A stretch of DNA of 64,000 bases from Ifrita kowaldi (lineage: Eukaryota > Chordata > Aves > Passeriformes > Cinclosomatidae), in assembly GCA_013398055.1 (NCBI GenBank), contig VZRS01009654.1:997155-1061154 (forward strand), read 5' to 3'. Of this stretch, positions 36,101 through 49,015 are shown piece by piece. The notes beneath the pieces are model-generated. The model worked only from the letters and a program-made list of their open reading frames with translations, ran no database searches and was not told the DNA's origin. How positions within the stretch are numbered: position 1 is the first letter of the stretch; the number at the start of each line of letters is the position of its first letter. Position numbers and translations under genes: made by a program.

Positions 36101-39100
36101 ACATGAACTTAGAGCACTTTTTCTGGGCTATTGATCACTCCTGCCTGATTCTACCATAACTCCTCTCCTCACTAAGGCCCACCTTGTCTTGTGGTGACAG
36201 ACAGGTGGGCTACCTGCTTTAGAGGGGATTAATGGCACCATCTCCCATCCTGAATCCCAGCCAAACACTCTGAAGGCTTTCCTGGCTCTTACACACTGTC
36301 AAAGCAGATTCATCTTGCCACTGTTAGCCTTTTAGCAGATGTTTTTCTCTTCATACTTGCAGAGCACAAGTGCAACGGGGAACCTTTAATTTCAGTTTAT
36401 TGTGAATTCTTCTGTATGTTCTAATTTTTCTTGAGAAACATGCTCATGAAAGTAATGTTAAGATTACAGTGACCTTAACAGCACTTAAGACAATGTTTAA
36501 TTGTACAATTTAAAGCAAATGAAATCCTGGTTCCCAGTTAACTCTGTGCTATTTGCCTTAACTTGGTTCTGAGTCACTGCCCTCCACCACCTTACTTGTT
36601 TGCATGCTAGCCAGAAACAAGGGCCCTGAAGACATTTCTGTCCTGTCAGCATATATGACACCCCAAACACCTTCTCTTCTGTTAAACGCAGAACTAATTG
36701 GCATCTACCATCTGTACCTGTTCTGACTGGGCATCAGGATAAATTTAGCCAGTCCTAGGGGAGTAATTTATCTGACTGGCCTTTTTATGGTGTCTGTGGC
36801 AGTAAAGGGCTAGAGACTACTTGAACAGTGTCTAGCTCTAGGCAGGGCATGATCAAGACGAGCTGCTGGATTTTGGTGCACCTTGCAGTTTCCCAGTGGT
36901 GTCTGAGGCCAGGGATTTGGAGGGTGATATATGAGGCACAGCAATATGGATTTTCAGAAGCCAACACACATACCCATGCCCTCTGACCAGTATGAGAAAG
37001 CTTTTTCGGACAAGGAGAGTACTTCAGGCAGCGTAGAAATTTGGCCAGTGTAGATGAGTAATGCAGATAACATTTTTCTTTTTCTTTTCAACAGCTGCGT
37101 GGTGGAGGATGATGGCACATGCTGTCATCTTGGTATTACAGTATGGGTGAACATGTCTCAGAGGTTTATAGGGGTAAGGTCTGGATCTGGATGAAGAGCA
37201 TGGTGAGATGTCATGGTCAGACTCTCAGAGGTGCCTCTCATCCATTACAGGGAAAGAACTTTAGTTCTTTTTGCCCATTGAAACAAATATTTTCCCTTCT
37301 CCCTCTTTTTCCTGGATTGAAATCAGGGATGACCTGTGAGTCCTCTCCCTTCAATGGGTAAATTGCTTTCACCCACTCCTACCAAACTCTTCCTGACCTG
37401 GAAGCAGACCACTGCCCCAGCTTGGGAAAAGGTCAGGAGCTTCACCAGGGACGGTGACTGTCCAACCTAGAGGTGGATCAGAGGAAGGAGTTGCTTGGTG
37501 GCAGCAAGTTCAGAGAAAACCATCCTATGATGTCTCACCTCCTTCACACCTGCTCTGCCCATGCAGGAGGAGCTATCTGAAGAGTGATTTTTTGTGAAAA
37601 ATCCCTGGAAAGTCCCTGAACTGGGACTGCTCTTCCCTAGATGCAAGGTGGAGCTCAGCTCCTGGCTGGCTGTGGGCAAGCAGAGCTGCCTCTCTCTGAG
37701 CAAGTCTTCTCATCCCATCTCATCACCATAACATGTTATTCTCATTTCTCTCTGGAGCATGACCTGCTTCAGCCCCTGAATGCTAATGCTAATTTTCTTC
37801 AAATGTTCTTAGCTAAACTCTGGATGAATTTACTCAAAACAGTTTCCAGAGTCAAGACAGACCTTATGTTCATGTTTCAGATGGCACTTCCTTGCCTGGA
37901 GGCCACAAATACAGCAGACCTGACTTCTCAGATCAGAGTAGTGCTATGAAAAATGTTTTGGTGTTCTCCAGATGTTTCATAGTTGAAGGCTCAGCCACGT
38001 TTTAAGTCAGATGACTGCAAAAACATGCACTGTGTCTCGCCATAACTATAAAGCAGCCACACTTCATTTTTCTGGAGACAAATCTGGATGATGCTTGTCT
38101 TTTCCCCTGCCATAACAATCATCTCAATTTTATCTGGGCAATTTGAAACACCACATCTGTTCTCCTAGATGATGTGACCTAAGCTGTCAGCCAAAGACAA
38201 AACTAGCTTCTCAAGAGCACCTTTTAATATTCATGGCCTTAGGAGATCTCTTTTCATTGAAGTTGATGCTGGTTAGGGCCTTGGTGTTTATAAATAAAAT
38301 AAGGTTCTCAAACCCCACACAAAATTCTCCATGTAGCTGGTTATATTCCTCCTCTTGTTCTGTATCTTTATTATTCACCAAATACTTAGTTTATGCTTAT
38401 GCTAAAAAAACAGCTGCCTGGGTTATCATGAGGTCCCTTATTCCACTGTACAAAGTTTGTCACAAAATAAGAAAAGACTTAACATCTCTATGATGGAACT
38501 GAAAAAGAACAAATGTGGTGATAAGATCCCATAATTCTGCTGTGGGGTTTGTATAATCTTGATTTGTTTAGTTTATTATATTATGTTTCTCAGGTCACTC
38601 CTCTTAGGGCATTTATTGAATTAGTTGATGCTTTTGCAAAGATCAGCACTGAAGTATTTATCATCACTGTTAATATTCATTGTATGTCTACATTGCCAGT
38701 TGTGTGGTGTAGAGATCTCCATGCCAGACTGCTTCTGGTATTCTTTTCTCTGATGGGCTGATTCTAATATCTGCATGCAGCATTGCAGCTTACAGTACAG
38801 CTATGCCTGAACTGAACAATTTATATTGTCAGAGATCCCTGTAGAACATAAGGTTAGAAGTGTGTTGTCTTTTAAAAGGAAGTTGAGATTCTGGAGCAAA
38901 GCTCAGTGGTCAGAGATTAAATCATTGCAAGTTCTGGCTGCAGAAAATGGAACCCTCAGTACCAATAGCTCAGACCTGTGACCTAGTGATCCTACACTGA
39001 GGTGTTTGGGCCTTGGAGATGAAACATCACTGCAGAGACACTTTCAAAGCATGTGGAAGCCTGGTGTGTCCCTTTTCTGCTGGAGCTGTGCTGAAGGTCC

Positions 39101-41149
39101 TGTCTCCTTCAGGTCAGCTAGCTCTACTGCCCCAGCCAGCACCTCCTAACACTCTTCAGCTCAAATAGGTCCCAAAGCTTAGGCAACATAAATAAAGGAC
39201 CCCTGCAAAGCTGGTTTGTCTGTGCTGAACTGGATCTGCTGGCATGGTGAGCTGATCTGCCACCAGCTCTGCGGGTGGGTAACACAGCTTTTGCTGTGCC
39301 CTTCACAGTGATTGTGGGCTAGAGCAGAGCTTCCCTACCCAGCACTCTGAATGTGTTTCTGCAGGAACAGACCCTGCTTTCTAGTGCTGATTCCTGGAGG
39401 GAGAGGGGAGTAAAAACTACTGCCCCCGAGGAGAAAGACCTCTTGACCTGGCTTCTGTCTGGGGCTCTGCTGAAGCTTGCCTACAGAGCACTCTGCTCGT
39501 TTCTGACACTTCCCTACAAGCCATCCCTTGAGAGGCAATGGTGATTGCATGGCAGCTTATAGGGTGTCCTAGCGGGTGGGGGGTAACACAGGAAGAAAAT
39601 GAATGGCTGCAGTGGAAAGGAGAAGCAGTGTGCTTGGAAGAGCAGGAGAAGGCAGTCTGTTTAGTTCAAGTTTTGGGGCAGAGGATTTTCTCCTGTTTCA
39701 CACAAGTCTTCACTGCTGTTTGTGATTTGCTTTTCTGTAGTGCTTTTCTCAAATGGTGAGAAAAGACTAAGAAGGAATCAAGCATAGTCTGGTATGATCT
39801 GCACTGTGGTGAAAGAGAAGACGGTCTGCCTGGCTCTGCTGTCACATGGACATGAACACATCTTACTCCCTCAATTCCTCTTTTCTGAATCCTTGGTACA
39901 GCTCCTCTGCACAGCTCCTCTGCCTCTCTTCATGTCCCTCTGGAGCCCAGGCAGCTGCTGAATCCAAACCCACACAAGACAGCACATGCTCTTTTTCCAA
40001 TAAGACCGTGAAAGAGATTGAAAATAGTGGGAGCCCAGCTTCCACAGGATGTGGACCGGGCAGCTTAGACTAATTATGTTTTTGTTGATCCCTTGCAGGA
40101 CTTCGTTTTTGCCTTAAATGTCTCAAACTTCCCCTTGCCACTGACTATGACTAGTCAGCCTGGGAAGCTGTGTGCGGTTGACAGGTCGTTGGGAAAAGTA
40201 CCTAGGAGGATGTGAGATGCTTTCTAACATTTTCTACATCAGGTGTGCAGTGTGCTTAGCAGGGAGGCTGATGTGGAGTCATGCTGCAGTCCTGGGAGGT
40301 GGTAGTCCTAAAAACAGCATTCTGCCCTGAGTGCCCACAGAACAAGTCTGACAAATTAATTTTGTACTGTGCTGTACTTCAGGAAACAAGTAGTGACCAG
40401 GTAAATCTCAAAGGGCAATTTAGCAGGGCAGGTTGCAATTACACTTAGAGGAATTTGGTCAGGAGGAAAGTAGGACAAAAAGTTATTTAGAAGCCCTGAT
40501 GACATTTTCCGGACTGTAATGCAAATACTCTAATCCCCTCATCAGGTGCCTTGGAAGCACCTTTGTTTTCTAAACATTTGTTTTCCCTGGTAAGTTTTCT
40601 CAGTACCTCCTCCTGCTCTTGCAAACCTTTGAGCCATAGTTGCACAGCAGCTGCACTGTGCCTAAATGTCACTTGGTTTCACAAGCTGCATGCTCTGTTG
40701 TTTTCAAGCTGCCCGCAGGGCAGGATTCAGTGAGCTTTTTACTGCTACAGCTTTAGCAGAGCCCTGTGATGTGGAATTGTATCATCGCTGCCTTTCCACT
40801 GCCATGCTTGTCCTCCCACAGGGCTTGAAAGGCCTCGAGGCTGTGGCGCTGGCCCAGGCGCCCGGCCCTTGCGCCCGTGTGTGACTGCTGCGTGTGGCAG
40901 CGATGGGAGCGGGTGCTTGGGCAGCTCCATTGTCAGCCCGAGAGCCTGGCTCCCGCGAAGCACCACAGCTTCAGTGGGAGATGGGCTCATCGCCACGGAG
41001 TGGGTGCCTGGATCCCGTGTGCCATGGGCCGCCGCGATGTATTCGCTGGCCGCCTGCCTTACGGGCACGACCATGGCAGTACAGACACGAGTCCCACCGG
41101 GGCAGCGGTGCAGGAGGGCAGGCTGCTGTGCTGCCCGCGTCCCAGCAGC
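27183..41149. other. EXD2-GALNT16 intergenic region, no gene recognised
   Basis: About 14 kb of unique AT-leaning sequence. The longest open frame is a 177-codon minus-strand frame at 33348-33881 with no domain I recognise. There is no exon of a known family, tRNA, or complete mobile element visible. A few very AT-rich stretches (for example 35790-36100) could be conserved noncoding elements, but conservation cannot be judged here. Confidence 0.6.
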
Positions 41150-41507
41150 CATCTCCTGAGGCTCAACCCGTGTCACCCGCTCTCCGCCCCGAGGGCCCCG
41201 CCGCCCCGTCCCCGCTGCAGCTGCAGGATGCCGAGCGCACCCCCGTCGGCAGCCGGCCCCCGCTCCCGCGCCAGCCAGGCCGGGAGGAGGAGGAGCAGGA
41301 GGAGGCGCGGAGCCCTCCGCCCCCTGCGGCGGAGCGGGCGAGGCGTTAGGACCCGGCGGCGGCGGCTGGGCGGTGCGGGGCCGGGGCCGGAGCGGTGCGG
41401 GGCGGGGGAGCCGTGCCGCCGCCTCCTTCTCTCCTCTCCTCTCCTTCCTCCCGCAGCCGCCCCTGCCCCTCCAGGCAGCGCTCCCAGGCTCCCCCGGGGC
41501 GCTCGGC

Positions 41508-41717
41508 ATGAGGAGGATCAGGGCCAATGCCATCGCCATCCTGACCGTCGCCTGGATCCTGGGCACTTTCTACTACTTATGGCAGGGCAACAAGCCCCGC
41601 TCGGCGGCTGGCGGNNNNNNNNNNNNNNNNGGAGGCGGTAGCGGCGGCGCCCGGAGCGGGCAGAGGGCGGCCGGCAGGCTGGAGCTGCGCCGGGAGGAGA
41701 GGACCATCCCCCTTATC
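41508..41717 (+). CDS. GALNT16: GALNT16 first coding exon (partial gene): polypeptide N-acetylgalactosaminyltransferase 16
   Basis: Starts MRRIRANAIAILTVAWILGT, nearly identical to the human GALNT16 N-terminus: a short basic cytoplasmic tail, a signal anchor at about residues 7-26, then a glycine/serine-rich stem ending in ERTIPLI before the donor gtgagt at 41718. The 16-base N run at 41615-41630 falls in the poly-glycine stem. The declared gap length keeps the frame, so the exon is 70 codons as written. The enzyme is a Golgi type II protein that transfers GalNAc from UDP-GalNAc to Ser/Thr to start mucin-type O-glycans. The catalytic and ricin-like lectin domains are encoded by exons beyond this window. 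Location next to EXD2 on the same strand matches human synteny. Confidence 0.93.
41615..41630. other. GALNT16: Small assembly gap (16 N) inside GALNT16 exon 1
   Basis: Sixteen N bases in a run of GGC/GGT-type glycine codons. GC-rich simple sequence of this sort is often unresolved. The true number of glycines is unknown. Confidence 0.95.
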
Positions 41718-44700
41718 GTGAGTGAGCGGCGGCCGCCAGCATCCCGTCCTGCCGGGCGGGGAGGATGCTCGGGAAGAGAGCCCCCGCGGCGGGCGCGGGG
41801 TGCGCCGGCGGAGGGCTGCGCTTTGCCTTCGGGTTGCTTTCTGTTTATTTTAGCATTCATGCTTGTCACCATGGCAGCCGCTACAATCGGGGAGCAGGGT
41901 GGGCACTCTCGGGGGAATAGAGTAATGCCGTGGGTAAAGTGTTCGTGAGTTGTCTCCGCCACTCTCAGCCCGGGCTCTGCTCCTCCGGCTTGAGAGCGGC
42001 TGCCCTTGGCCGGGGAAAAAGGCGGGTGAAACAGCTGGACGGTGTTTGGTTCGCGTTCAGGAGGCGCACACATACAGATATGTACACACACACGCATGTA
42101 TGTGATCGCAGTGCTTTCCCGTCAGGACCAGCTGAGAGCCATGACCTCTCACAAGCCCTTCCTCCGGCCAGCCGGGCTCTGAGCATCGGGCCGAGGGGAC
42201 GCGAGTGGCACTTGCAGTGGAGGACTGTACAGCTGGTACCAACCTCTGCCTCGGCCCCCTCCGCTTGGTTGCCAGATGGGGGACCTGGGCACCACTCGGG
42301 AGTTTTGTCTCTTTTAAGCCAGAGGCAGCGGTCTGAGTCGGGCTCAGGCTAGGGTTTGGGCAGGGAGATGGCGGGAGCCCCCAGGGCTCCTTCCTAACCC
42401 GAGGGGTGGTAGCGGTGCCCTGATGTGCTACTTCAGTTTTGTTGAAAGCCCCACACTCTGCCCTCCCTGGGTATCTGTGGGCTCAGTAGGGGGATAAAAT
42501 TGAGCTCCTGACTTAAGGATGATGAGGACCTTTCTGCTCTGTCCGTGGGGGTGATTTGTCCTCCCTTCAACCTGTATAATAGCATCAATAAAGCTCTCCC
42601 AACTCTAGGCAATCGCTTCATAAAAAATAAATCAGCCCCTGGAGCAAGAAGTGGCCCAGCAATACCATTCCCAGGAGTGATCCAGCTGAAGCAGTTCGGG
42701 AACTGCACTGTGTGTCACTCTTTGGCTGCGAATCCATTTGTCAGCTGGTTACGCACACATGGAAGCGAACAAAAGCAGCAGCCCGGTCAGAGTCGGAGCA
42801 GGGGCCAGGCGCCAGGGCTCCCCGCTTCCCTCCGTGGCTGGCACTGGGATTTTTTGGCCTGTGTATTGCTTTTCTTGACCTGTAAAGTGGGGATGGGAGG
42901 TGTGTGTATGGTTGTTCGGGAAGCCTTGCGAATGTTTGGAAAATGCTGTCAGAGCAGTCCCAGCCCTCAGGCAGCAGGGTGGAAACCATTCAGCTGAACC
43001 CCTTGGCCATTGCTTGCAGCTGCTGAAACTCAAAAGTCAAAGCTGAGGCTCTTGGGCAGAGCACTTAGGTTATTTGCTGCTCGCTAGGGCCAGGGGCTGC
43101 CGGCAGGTCAGGCTGCTGTGCTGTGAGACCCTCTGTGGAGCAGGACTGTGGAAATGAGTACGGTGAGGAGCTCTGCGAGTTGCTGTTATTGCTGTAGCCC
43201 TTTGGGTGTACTGGGAAAACCTCTCAGGCTGGCCAGGGCTAAGCTGAACAAACGGAGGATTTGGAGCACTCCTGCTTTTGATTCCACCTTAGTGGCAGAG
43301 GAAGCTGCCCCTGAGCCTCTGATTTCTTATGTGAGCTTGAACATGCTGCTCTAGCAGTTTTATTTCTCTGTTCCCCTGCTTATCCCTTCTGGTTTTTTAT
43401 AGCATTTACTTTACTCCCTCTCAGAGGGCTTGTGAAGTTACATCTATATCGTCTGCCAAGCATCTTAAAATCCTGGTGAGGAGGATGCTGTGGCAGTGCC
43501 GCACGTTGTTATATTGCCGCTGTTTGGGGGGAGGCAGTATGTGCTCATGGCTAACCACAAAGCCTCTCCTTACAAGATACAGTGCCGTGTAACAGCCACT
43601 CCGAACCTGGTCCTGCTCTCGCAACGGTGTAAATTATCCCAGCTCTGCTCCATGCCCGAAATCCCTTAGCAAAGAAATACAATCATCGTTTGTGTCTCCT
43701 GTCCCTGTGTAACTGAGGTCCCAGGACGTGCCAGCCCTCCCAGCAGGGCTCCCAGGCTTCTCTGAGATGAAGGATGACCGTCTCCTGATGCACCTGGCAG
43801 TGGGGCATGGTGGAAATAACACATCCTGACCTGCCATGATGTATTCGCATAGAGAAGGGAATCAGGAAGGGTTTGTGGTGTTTGGGCTTTCCCTCATGCA
43901 CGCAGGTTCCCAAGGGTTTGGTGGGTTGCCATGAGAGGCAAGGTGGTAAAATGCAGTATGTGTACTCCTGTAACTGTGCAGCGCTGTGGCTGTGGGGTGC
44001 CCAACGTAACGTGCACAAGGAGCTGTCCCAGCCTTGGCCTCTGCCTGCGCTGCGGGGCAGGAGCAGGGAAGTGGCTGCGGGTGGGCACGGTGCGGGAAGG
44101 TTGGTGGAGGTCTGGGGACAGCACTGTCCCCCAGGGCGTGGCATGTAGCAGGGTCTGAGCAGTGGGTCTTGTGGTCTGAGCTGCGTGTGTGAGCCTGAGG
44201 GCTGGTCAGGCCGGGGCAGTAGCTGTGTGGATGGTCCCCAGCACGCGGCCGGCTTCGTCCCTGGCTGCACGGCATGTGGGCTGCGGCACAGCCCCCCGCC
44301 CGCTCCCAGCCAGCACGGGAGATGTGCCAGTTCTAGTGCCCCGCTGGAGAAATAACGGATCCAGAGAAGCAGCTGTCCTTTGGCAGCGCAGAGCCCTCAA
44401 CCCTGAGTTCATTCCCCTCAAAGTTAGATTATTTGACTTAACGTATAATGGCAGTCGTGTACAAGGGGAGGCGTGCCTGTGCTCCGCCTGCTCCTCTATC
44501 CCTTGGCTTTCTGCAGAGCCATTGAGACAAGCTGCCCATTTTGATCCAGCTTCTGGTTTCCTCTGCTCTGCATGAGTGGTGGTGTTGGAGTTCAGGTTTG
44601 GACTCATCTGTAATTAAGGGTGACTCATGTGACTTACGGGTTTCTGGAAAAATATTTCTTCAGTTTTCTAAAATTGGCTGCTTTTCTGTCTGGGAAAAAT

Positions 44701-47700
44701 AAAAAAAATCTTTCTTTTGGATGAGTGACTCCAAGAGTTCTGCTCTTGCATTTATGCTGTGACATTTCAAATCCTGGGTAAGTGAAGGTGTATTGCATGG
44801 GTTTAGAAACTGAAGTGCTTTCTGGGCTTGTGTTTTTCTTCTTTTTTCTGTCTTAATGTGAAGAATAAAAATCACCTCAGGTAAACACTGTAGTCAATTG
44901 CAAGTCTCAGCTTGAAACTGTTTTTTGTTTGTTGACCTCATATTTATTAGCACAACTTTGAACTTAAAATCTGGATGTCTGATTCCTGGAGTCAGCCAGG
45001 GAAACCTTTGAATATTTAAGCTGGGGCATGGAGCTGTCAGAGATCAGTGTCCCAGAAAGAGCTCGTGCATTAATAGTGATCCTACAGATATCTACTTTAT
45101 ATGTAGAAATCTTGACATGTGGCCTCTCTGCAACAGGCTCTTCACAAACAGGCTCTACAGATGCTTGAAATGAAAATTCAGAAATTGGTAAATGGCAGGG
45201 CTCACTTGGTGACATGCAGAGCCCTGCATGCTTCCCCTTCCACTTACCACAGAGGGTAGAAACGCAAGCAAGTACCACACTCCTAGAAATACATTTTTCC
45301 TCTGGAGCACAGCATAGTTTCATATTGATTAGAAGGAGCCCTGAGACCTCTGATAGTTGATTTGTGTGTTTTTGGAAGATGAACTTCTTCCCTGGACTCT
45401 TTTCTGTCCCTCCTAGGCAAAAGGTTGTCTTACGTCTCCAGGAAATTTCCAAAGGCCAGAAGCTGTGCAGTGTGTCTTTGGAAGGGCTTTGGCATCATTC
45501 CTGCACTGTGTACAGGTGGTTAATTTTTTGCCATGTGCTGCTTTTCTGCTTTAGTATGGCACTGATGAGCAGAGCCCAGAGCTCTGTTCTTCCCTGCCTA
45601 AAGACTGCAGCATGGGAAGCTCACCCAGCATACTTGTGTCCCAGGGAAGAGAGCAAGCCCATTGCTGCAGTGTGGGCAAAGCTTGTTAGTGAGAGGGATG
45701 GTTGGTAGGCAGCTTTGAAGGAGAAATTTTTCTGTTGGCTGACTGTGAGCTGAGGGTGGGAGTATTTGCTCCTATTCCCTAGTCAAAAGCGGGATGTGAA
45801 GCTGCCCACAGGGTTCTCCAGCTTGCTGACTTCTCTGGGGTGGCAGGAAAGCAGCAACACGCCTGGAAGTTGGAGACAGAGGAGTATCGTTATCTAAATG
45901 CTCTGAATTGTGTTAGGCTGATGCCCAGTTGCTCTTTGGAGCAGGTATGATGCCTCTTATCTTTGTCAATTGGTCTTTGGAGCCGGTATGTTGTCTCTTG
46001 TCTTCATCCTGCCAACTTTTGTGACCTGTGTAGTTGCTCTGTGACCCCACTCTGGAGCCAGTTTGGCAGCAGAGAGGCCCCGTATTGTAATGCTGGCTCA
46101 GGTTGCCTGGGCTCGGCCCTCCTAGCTGCTCCCTACCTCTGTGCTCAGCCATGTACAATGAGCACTGGGGAGATGAGATCAAGGCGTCCTTTTTCCTTGT
46201 AGCAAAGGATTTGTAAATGCTCTGCAAACATCACTGAACTGAGTGTCACCTGCCTGTGGTGAGACAGCAAGCAGGAGACTCCACTGGGATGCTTTGCTCA
46301 GAACAGGTGGTGTGTGTAGGCAAAGAACAAGTTGGCGAGGAAAGATGTCAATTGCTTCGTTCCCACGTCTTGTTTAGCCAGAAAATAGGCAGTGGCTGGG
46401 CTTTACCTGCTTCTCTGAATTGCCAAACTAGCACATTTAGCCATGCTTGTATTTGCCACCAAGTAAGACCACCTCGATGTCTGCTCTTCAGACCCTGGAA
46501 CACCTAGTTAACAGCACAGTCTGCTGCTTTTGTTTTGTGTTGCCTTTGGCTCCTGGGTGTCTGAGTCCCACAGAGCAGGTGCTGGCTGATGTTCACCGTG
46601 CATTCATGAATGATTTTATTCTCATCCCTTCATCACATTTCCTCTGTGTGCAGCTTTCAGAGGATGCTGTTTTCCTCACAACCGGGATAAGCTGCAACTT
46701 TCATGGTTTGTTAAATGATTCCATTTTTCAGGGACCTGTGTCCCATGAGGCTCCTGCATGTGTTCCTGCCTGGAGGCAGGTCTTGTAGTCTCAGGCATTT
46801 AACTCTGGAAACTGAGGTGGATCCTAAATAAATAAAAAAACCCAACAAACACAGCAAGAGGGGGAACAGCACTAATTCTTTGCATTGACATATTGTCAGG
46901 CCTAATTTCGTGACCTGCTGTGCCATGGAGAGAAAATGCCTAATTTTTAATGAGATGCCACAGTTCATTTCAGCAGCTTCCTTACCATTTTACTCATAGC
47001 AGGTTGGTCCCTCTTGAGTCTACTGCCTTTTGGGGCAAGGATCAGGCATATGGCTCTGTAGATTTCTCTCTGCTCTTGTGCTGTCTGTGTTTGAGTTTGC
47101 ACACATGTGGACTGAGCATGGGAGGCTCTGTTGTCTCCCCAAGGCTGTGATGCTGCCTGTAAGCCAGACTACCCCGCCTGCAGGAGCTCGAGACCAGGAA
47201 GGTACGGTGAGCAAGCCATGTTCAACAGCTCAGCAAATGCTCTTGTTTTCCTAAAACATCTTCCTTTCAAGTTAAAGTGGAGGAAACTTCATCTCTCCAT
47301 CCTACCAGCCTGCAAAGCAGCCCCGCTCCCTGTGGCTCTGCAAATATCTGGGGTGTTGGAAATGAGATGGAAAAGAAGCTGCAGGTTGCAGTGCCAATGC
47401 TTTTGCAGGTGAAGGTGCTCCTGCCAGTTGCAGGGTTTGTCTGTGCTGTTCATCCTGGCCCATTCCACTGCCAAAATCCAGCACCTGCCTGCCTCTGCCC
47501 AGCACCTATATGGCCTCTGCTCTTCCCAGTTTGTATCAGGGTGGGGGACACAGCCCTTAGTGCTTGGGGTTTTGTGACAGCCATTCCTGCTGTGGCCAGA
47601 CCCTTGCAATGCTGATTTTTTTGGATCACTGTGGCATCTCTCTTATGGCACGTGAGGCCTGTGCCAGCTGCCTGGGAAAGGATGACTTGGTAACTTTTTC

Positions 47701-48909
47701 TCTAAGGATATTACTGCAGGAGGAAGATTCAGTGACAGCTTGCAGGTTTAATATTTTATTTACAGTGTTTATGTTTTAAAAATGTGGGAATGACTGCTGT
47801 TTGCCTAAATGGCAGAAAATTATTTTATATTTAATTTGTCCTGGTGGTCCTTGTGGTACATTAAAAATAAAACAAAAATAAAAGAAATGGTTCACAATAG
47901 TAATATTAATAAAATCCAGTTGGCAGCACTAGCCTTAATTGTTAATCTAAACATGCTGTAGCTGCAGTGAGGTAGCCAGGGCTTGGGGAATGTGGTGGTC
48001 TGGGCAGCCTGGGACAGTGTGTAGAAGTGAGGGCAGTGCCAGTGCAGTGCTCCTGAACATGATTTATTTTACTAGAGCCTTTTCATTAAATCAACAGTTG
48101 AAGCAGTTGCAAGTTTTAGCGAGCTGAAGCATTCCTTGGTATGCAGCTGCTTCCTCTGGTAGATTTGTCTTTGCATATACAAAACTGTCTTAAGATTTAA
48201 AAACTAAAAATTTAGCAGTGTTGCTGGAAACAGAAAGTTTTGACAGACATCTCAGGTTGCTGTTTGCCATGGTGAAACTTCGTCCAGATACTTATCCCAA
48301 GGCAGACAGGTTGAGAGTCGCTTAAAAGGCAAGGGGAGAAGACGTTTTTTTCAGTGGCACTGAATGGGACTGCCCATTTTGGAGCACTGAAAACTGACTT
48401 AATTATTCCTGTTGGAAAAACGTGCATAGCACAAAGGCAATGAAACAAACAGAGGCAAATGTGCTGGGGATGAAGCACGTGGGACAGTGGGGGGACATTG
48501 TCTCCCTTCTGCAGGGGAAGCCCCAGGGCAGAGCTGGCAAGGTGGGATCTCTTGCTCTTCCTTGGCTCCCCACAGAATGCCAGCTGGTTGTTCCTATTCC
48601 GTGTCACCTCTGTGAGAGTCCCAGGACCTTGCTTTCTCTTTCCTGTTTTGGTCATGTATGCTGCTCTCCTGTGCCCCTCCAGCTCAGTCTGCCAGCTCCT
48701 GCAGTAGAGTTGTAGTTTCTTTGGGGCTGTCCTGTCAGCTGTTGCTGCTGCTCTGTGTGTCCAGTCCCTAATGCAGAGGCCATGATCCACAGCACATCCC
48801 ATGCTGTTGCATTAAGGTAAAGACTGAACCACAGTGAGACCCATGAACTGGGAGTTGAGCTGGCTTGTTGACTGAGCTGACTTGTTGACTTACCTTCCTT
48901 ACAGGCTCT

Positions 48910-49015
48910 TCATATGCCTCAGTTTCCCTGAAGTCTAAAATGAAAATATTATCTACTTCACAGGGCTTTTGGGCAGCTTAGCTTGCAAGTTTTGTAAAGG
49001 GCTGGAAATGAAAGA
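48910..49015 (+). mobile_element. MIR-like (L2-tail) SINE fragment
   Basis: The stretch tatgcctcagtttccctg, then aagtctaaaatgaaaatatt, then atctacttcacagggctttt, follows the MIR order gcctcagtttcc, ctcatctgtaaaatggg, ataataatag, tacctacctcacagggttg. It continues with a weakened ttgtaaagggctggaa match to gtaaagcgcttagaa. Assigned by eye. Confidence 0.7.

Larger units (their letters stand above)
41150..41900 (+). promoter_or_regulatory. GALNT16: CpG-island promoter and 5' UTR of GALNT16
   Basis: Dense CpG sequence with many GC-box-like runs (for example ggccggggccggagc, then ggtgcggggcggggg at about 41380-41410) surrounds the GALNT16 start codon. No TATA box is evident. In frame with the coding sequence, a TAG at 41347-41349 closes the upstream frame and no ATG intervenes before 41508, which supports the chosen start. 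The transcription start is not defined. Confidence 0.7.

Noticed and set aside
40745..41641. Long frames on both strands around the GALNT16 start (up to 273 codons)
   Set aside because: These are GC-island chance frames. The real GALNT16 frame begins at the ATG at 41508, after an in-frame upstream stop at 41347.
43683..44607. Open frames of 130-195 codons in a moderately GC-rich part of GALNT16 intron 1
   Set aside because: They resemble none of the GALNT exons, overlap each other on both strands and carry no known domain.
48212..48802. 196-codon minus-strand frame in GALNT16 intron 1
   Set aside because: No recognisable domain or homology, and no evident promoter or splice context.
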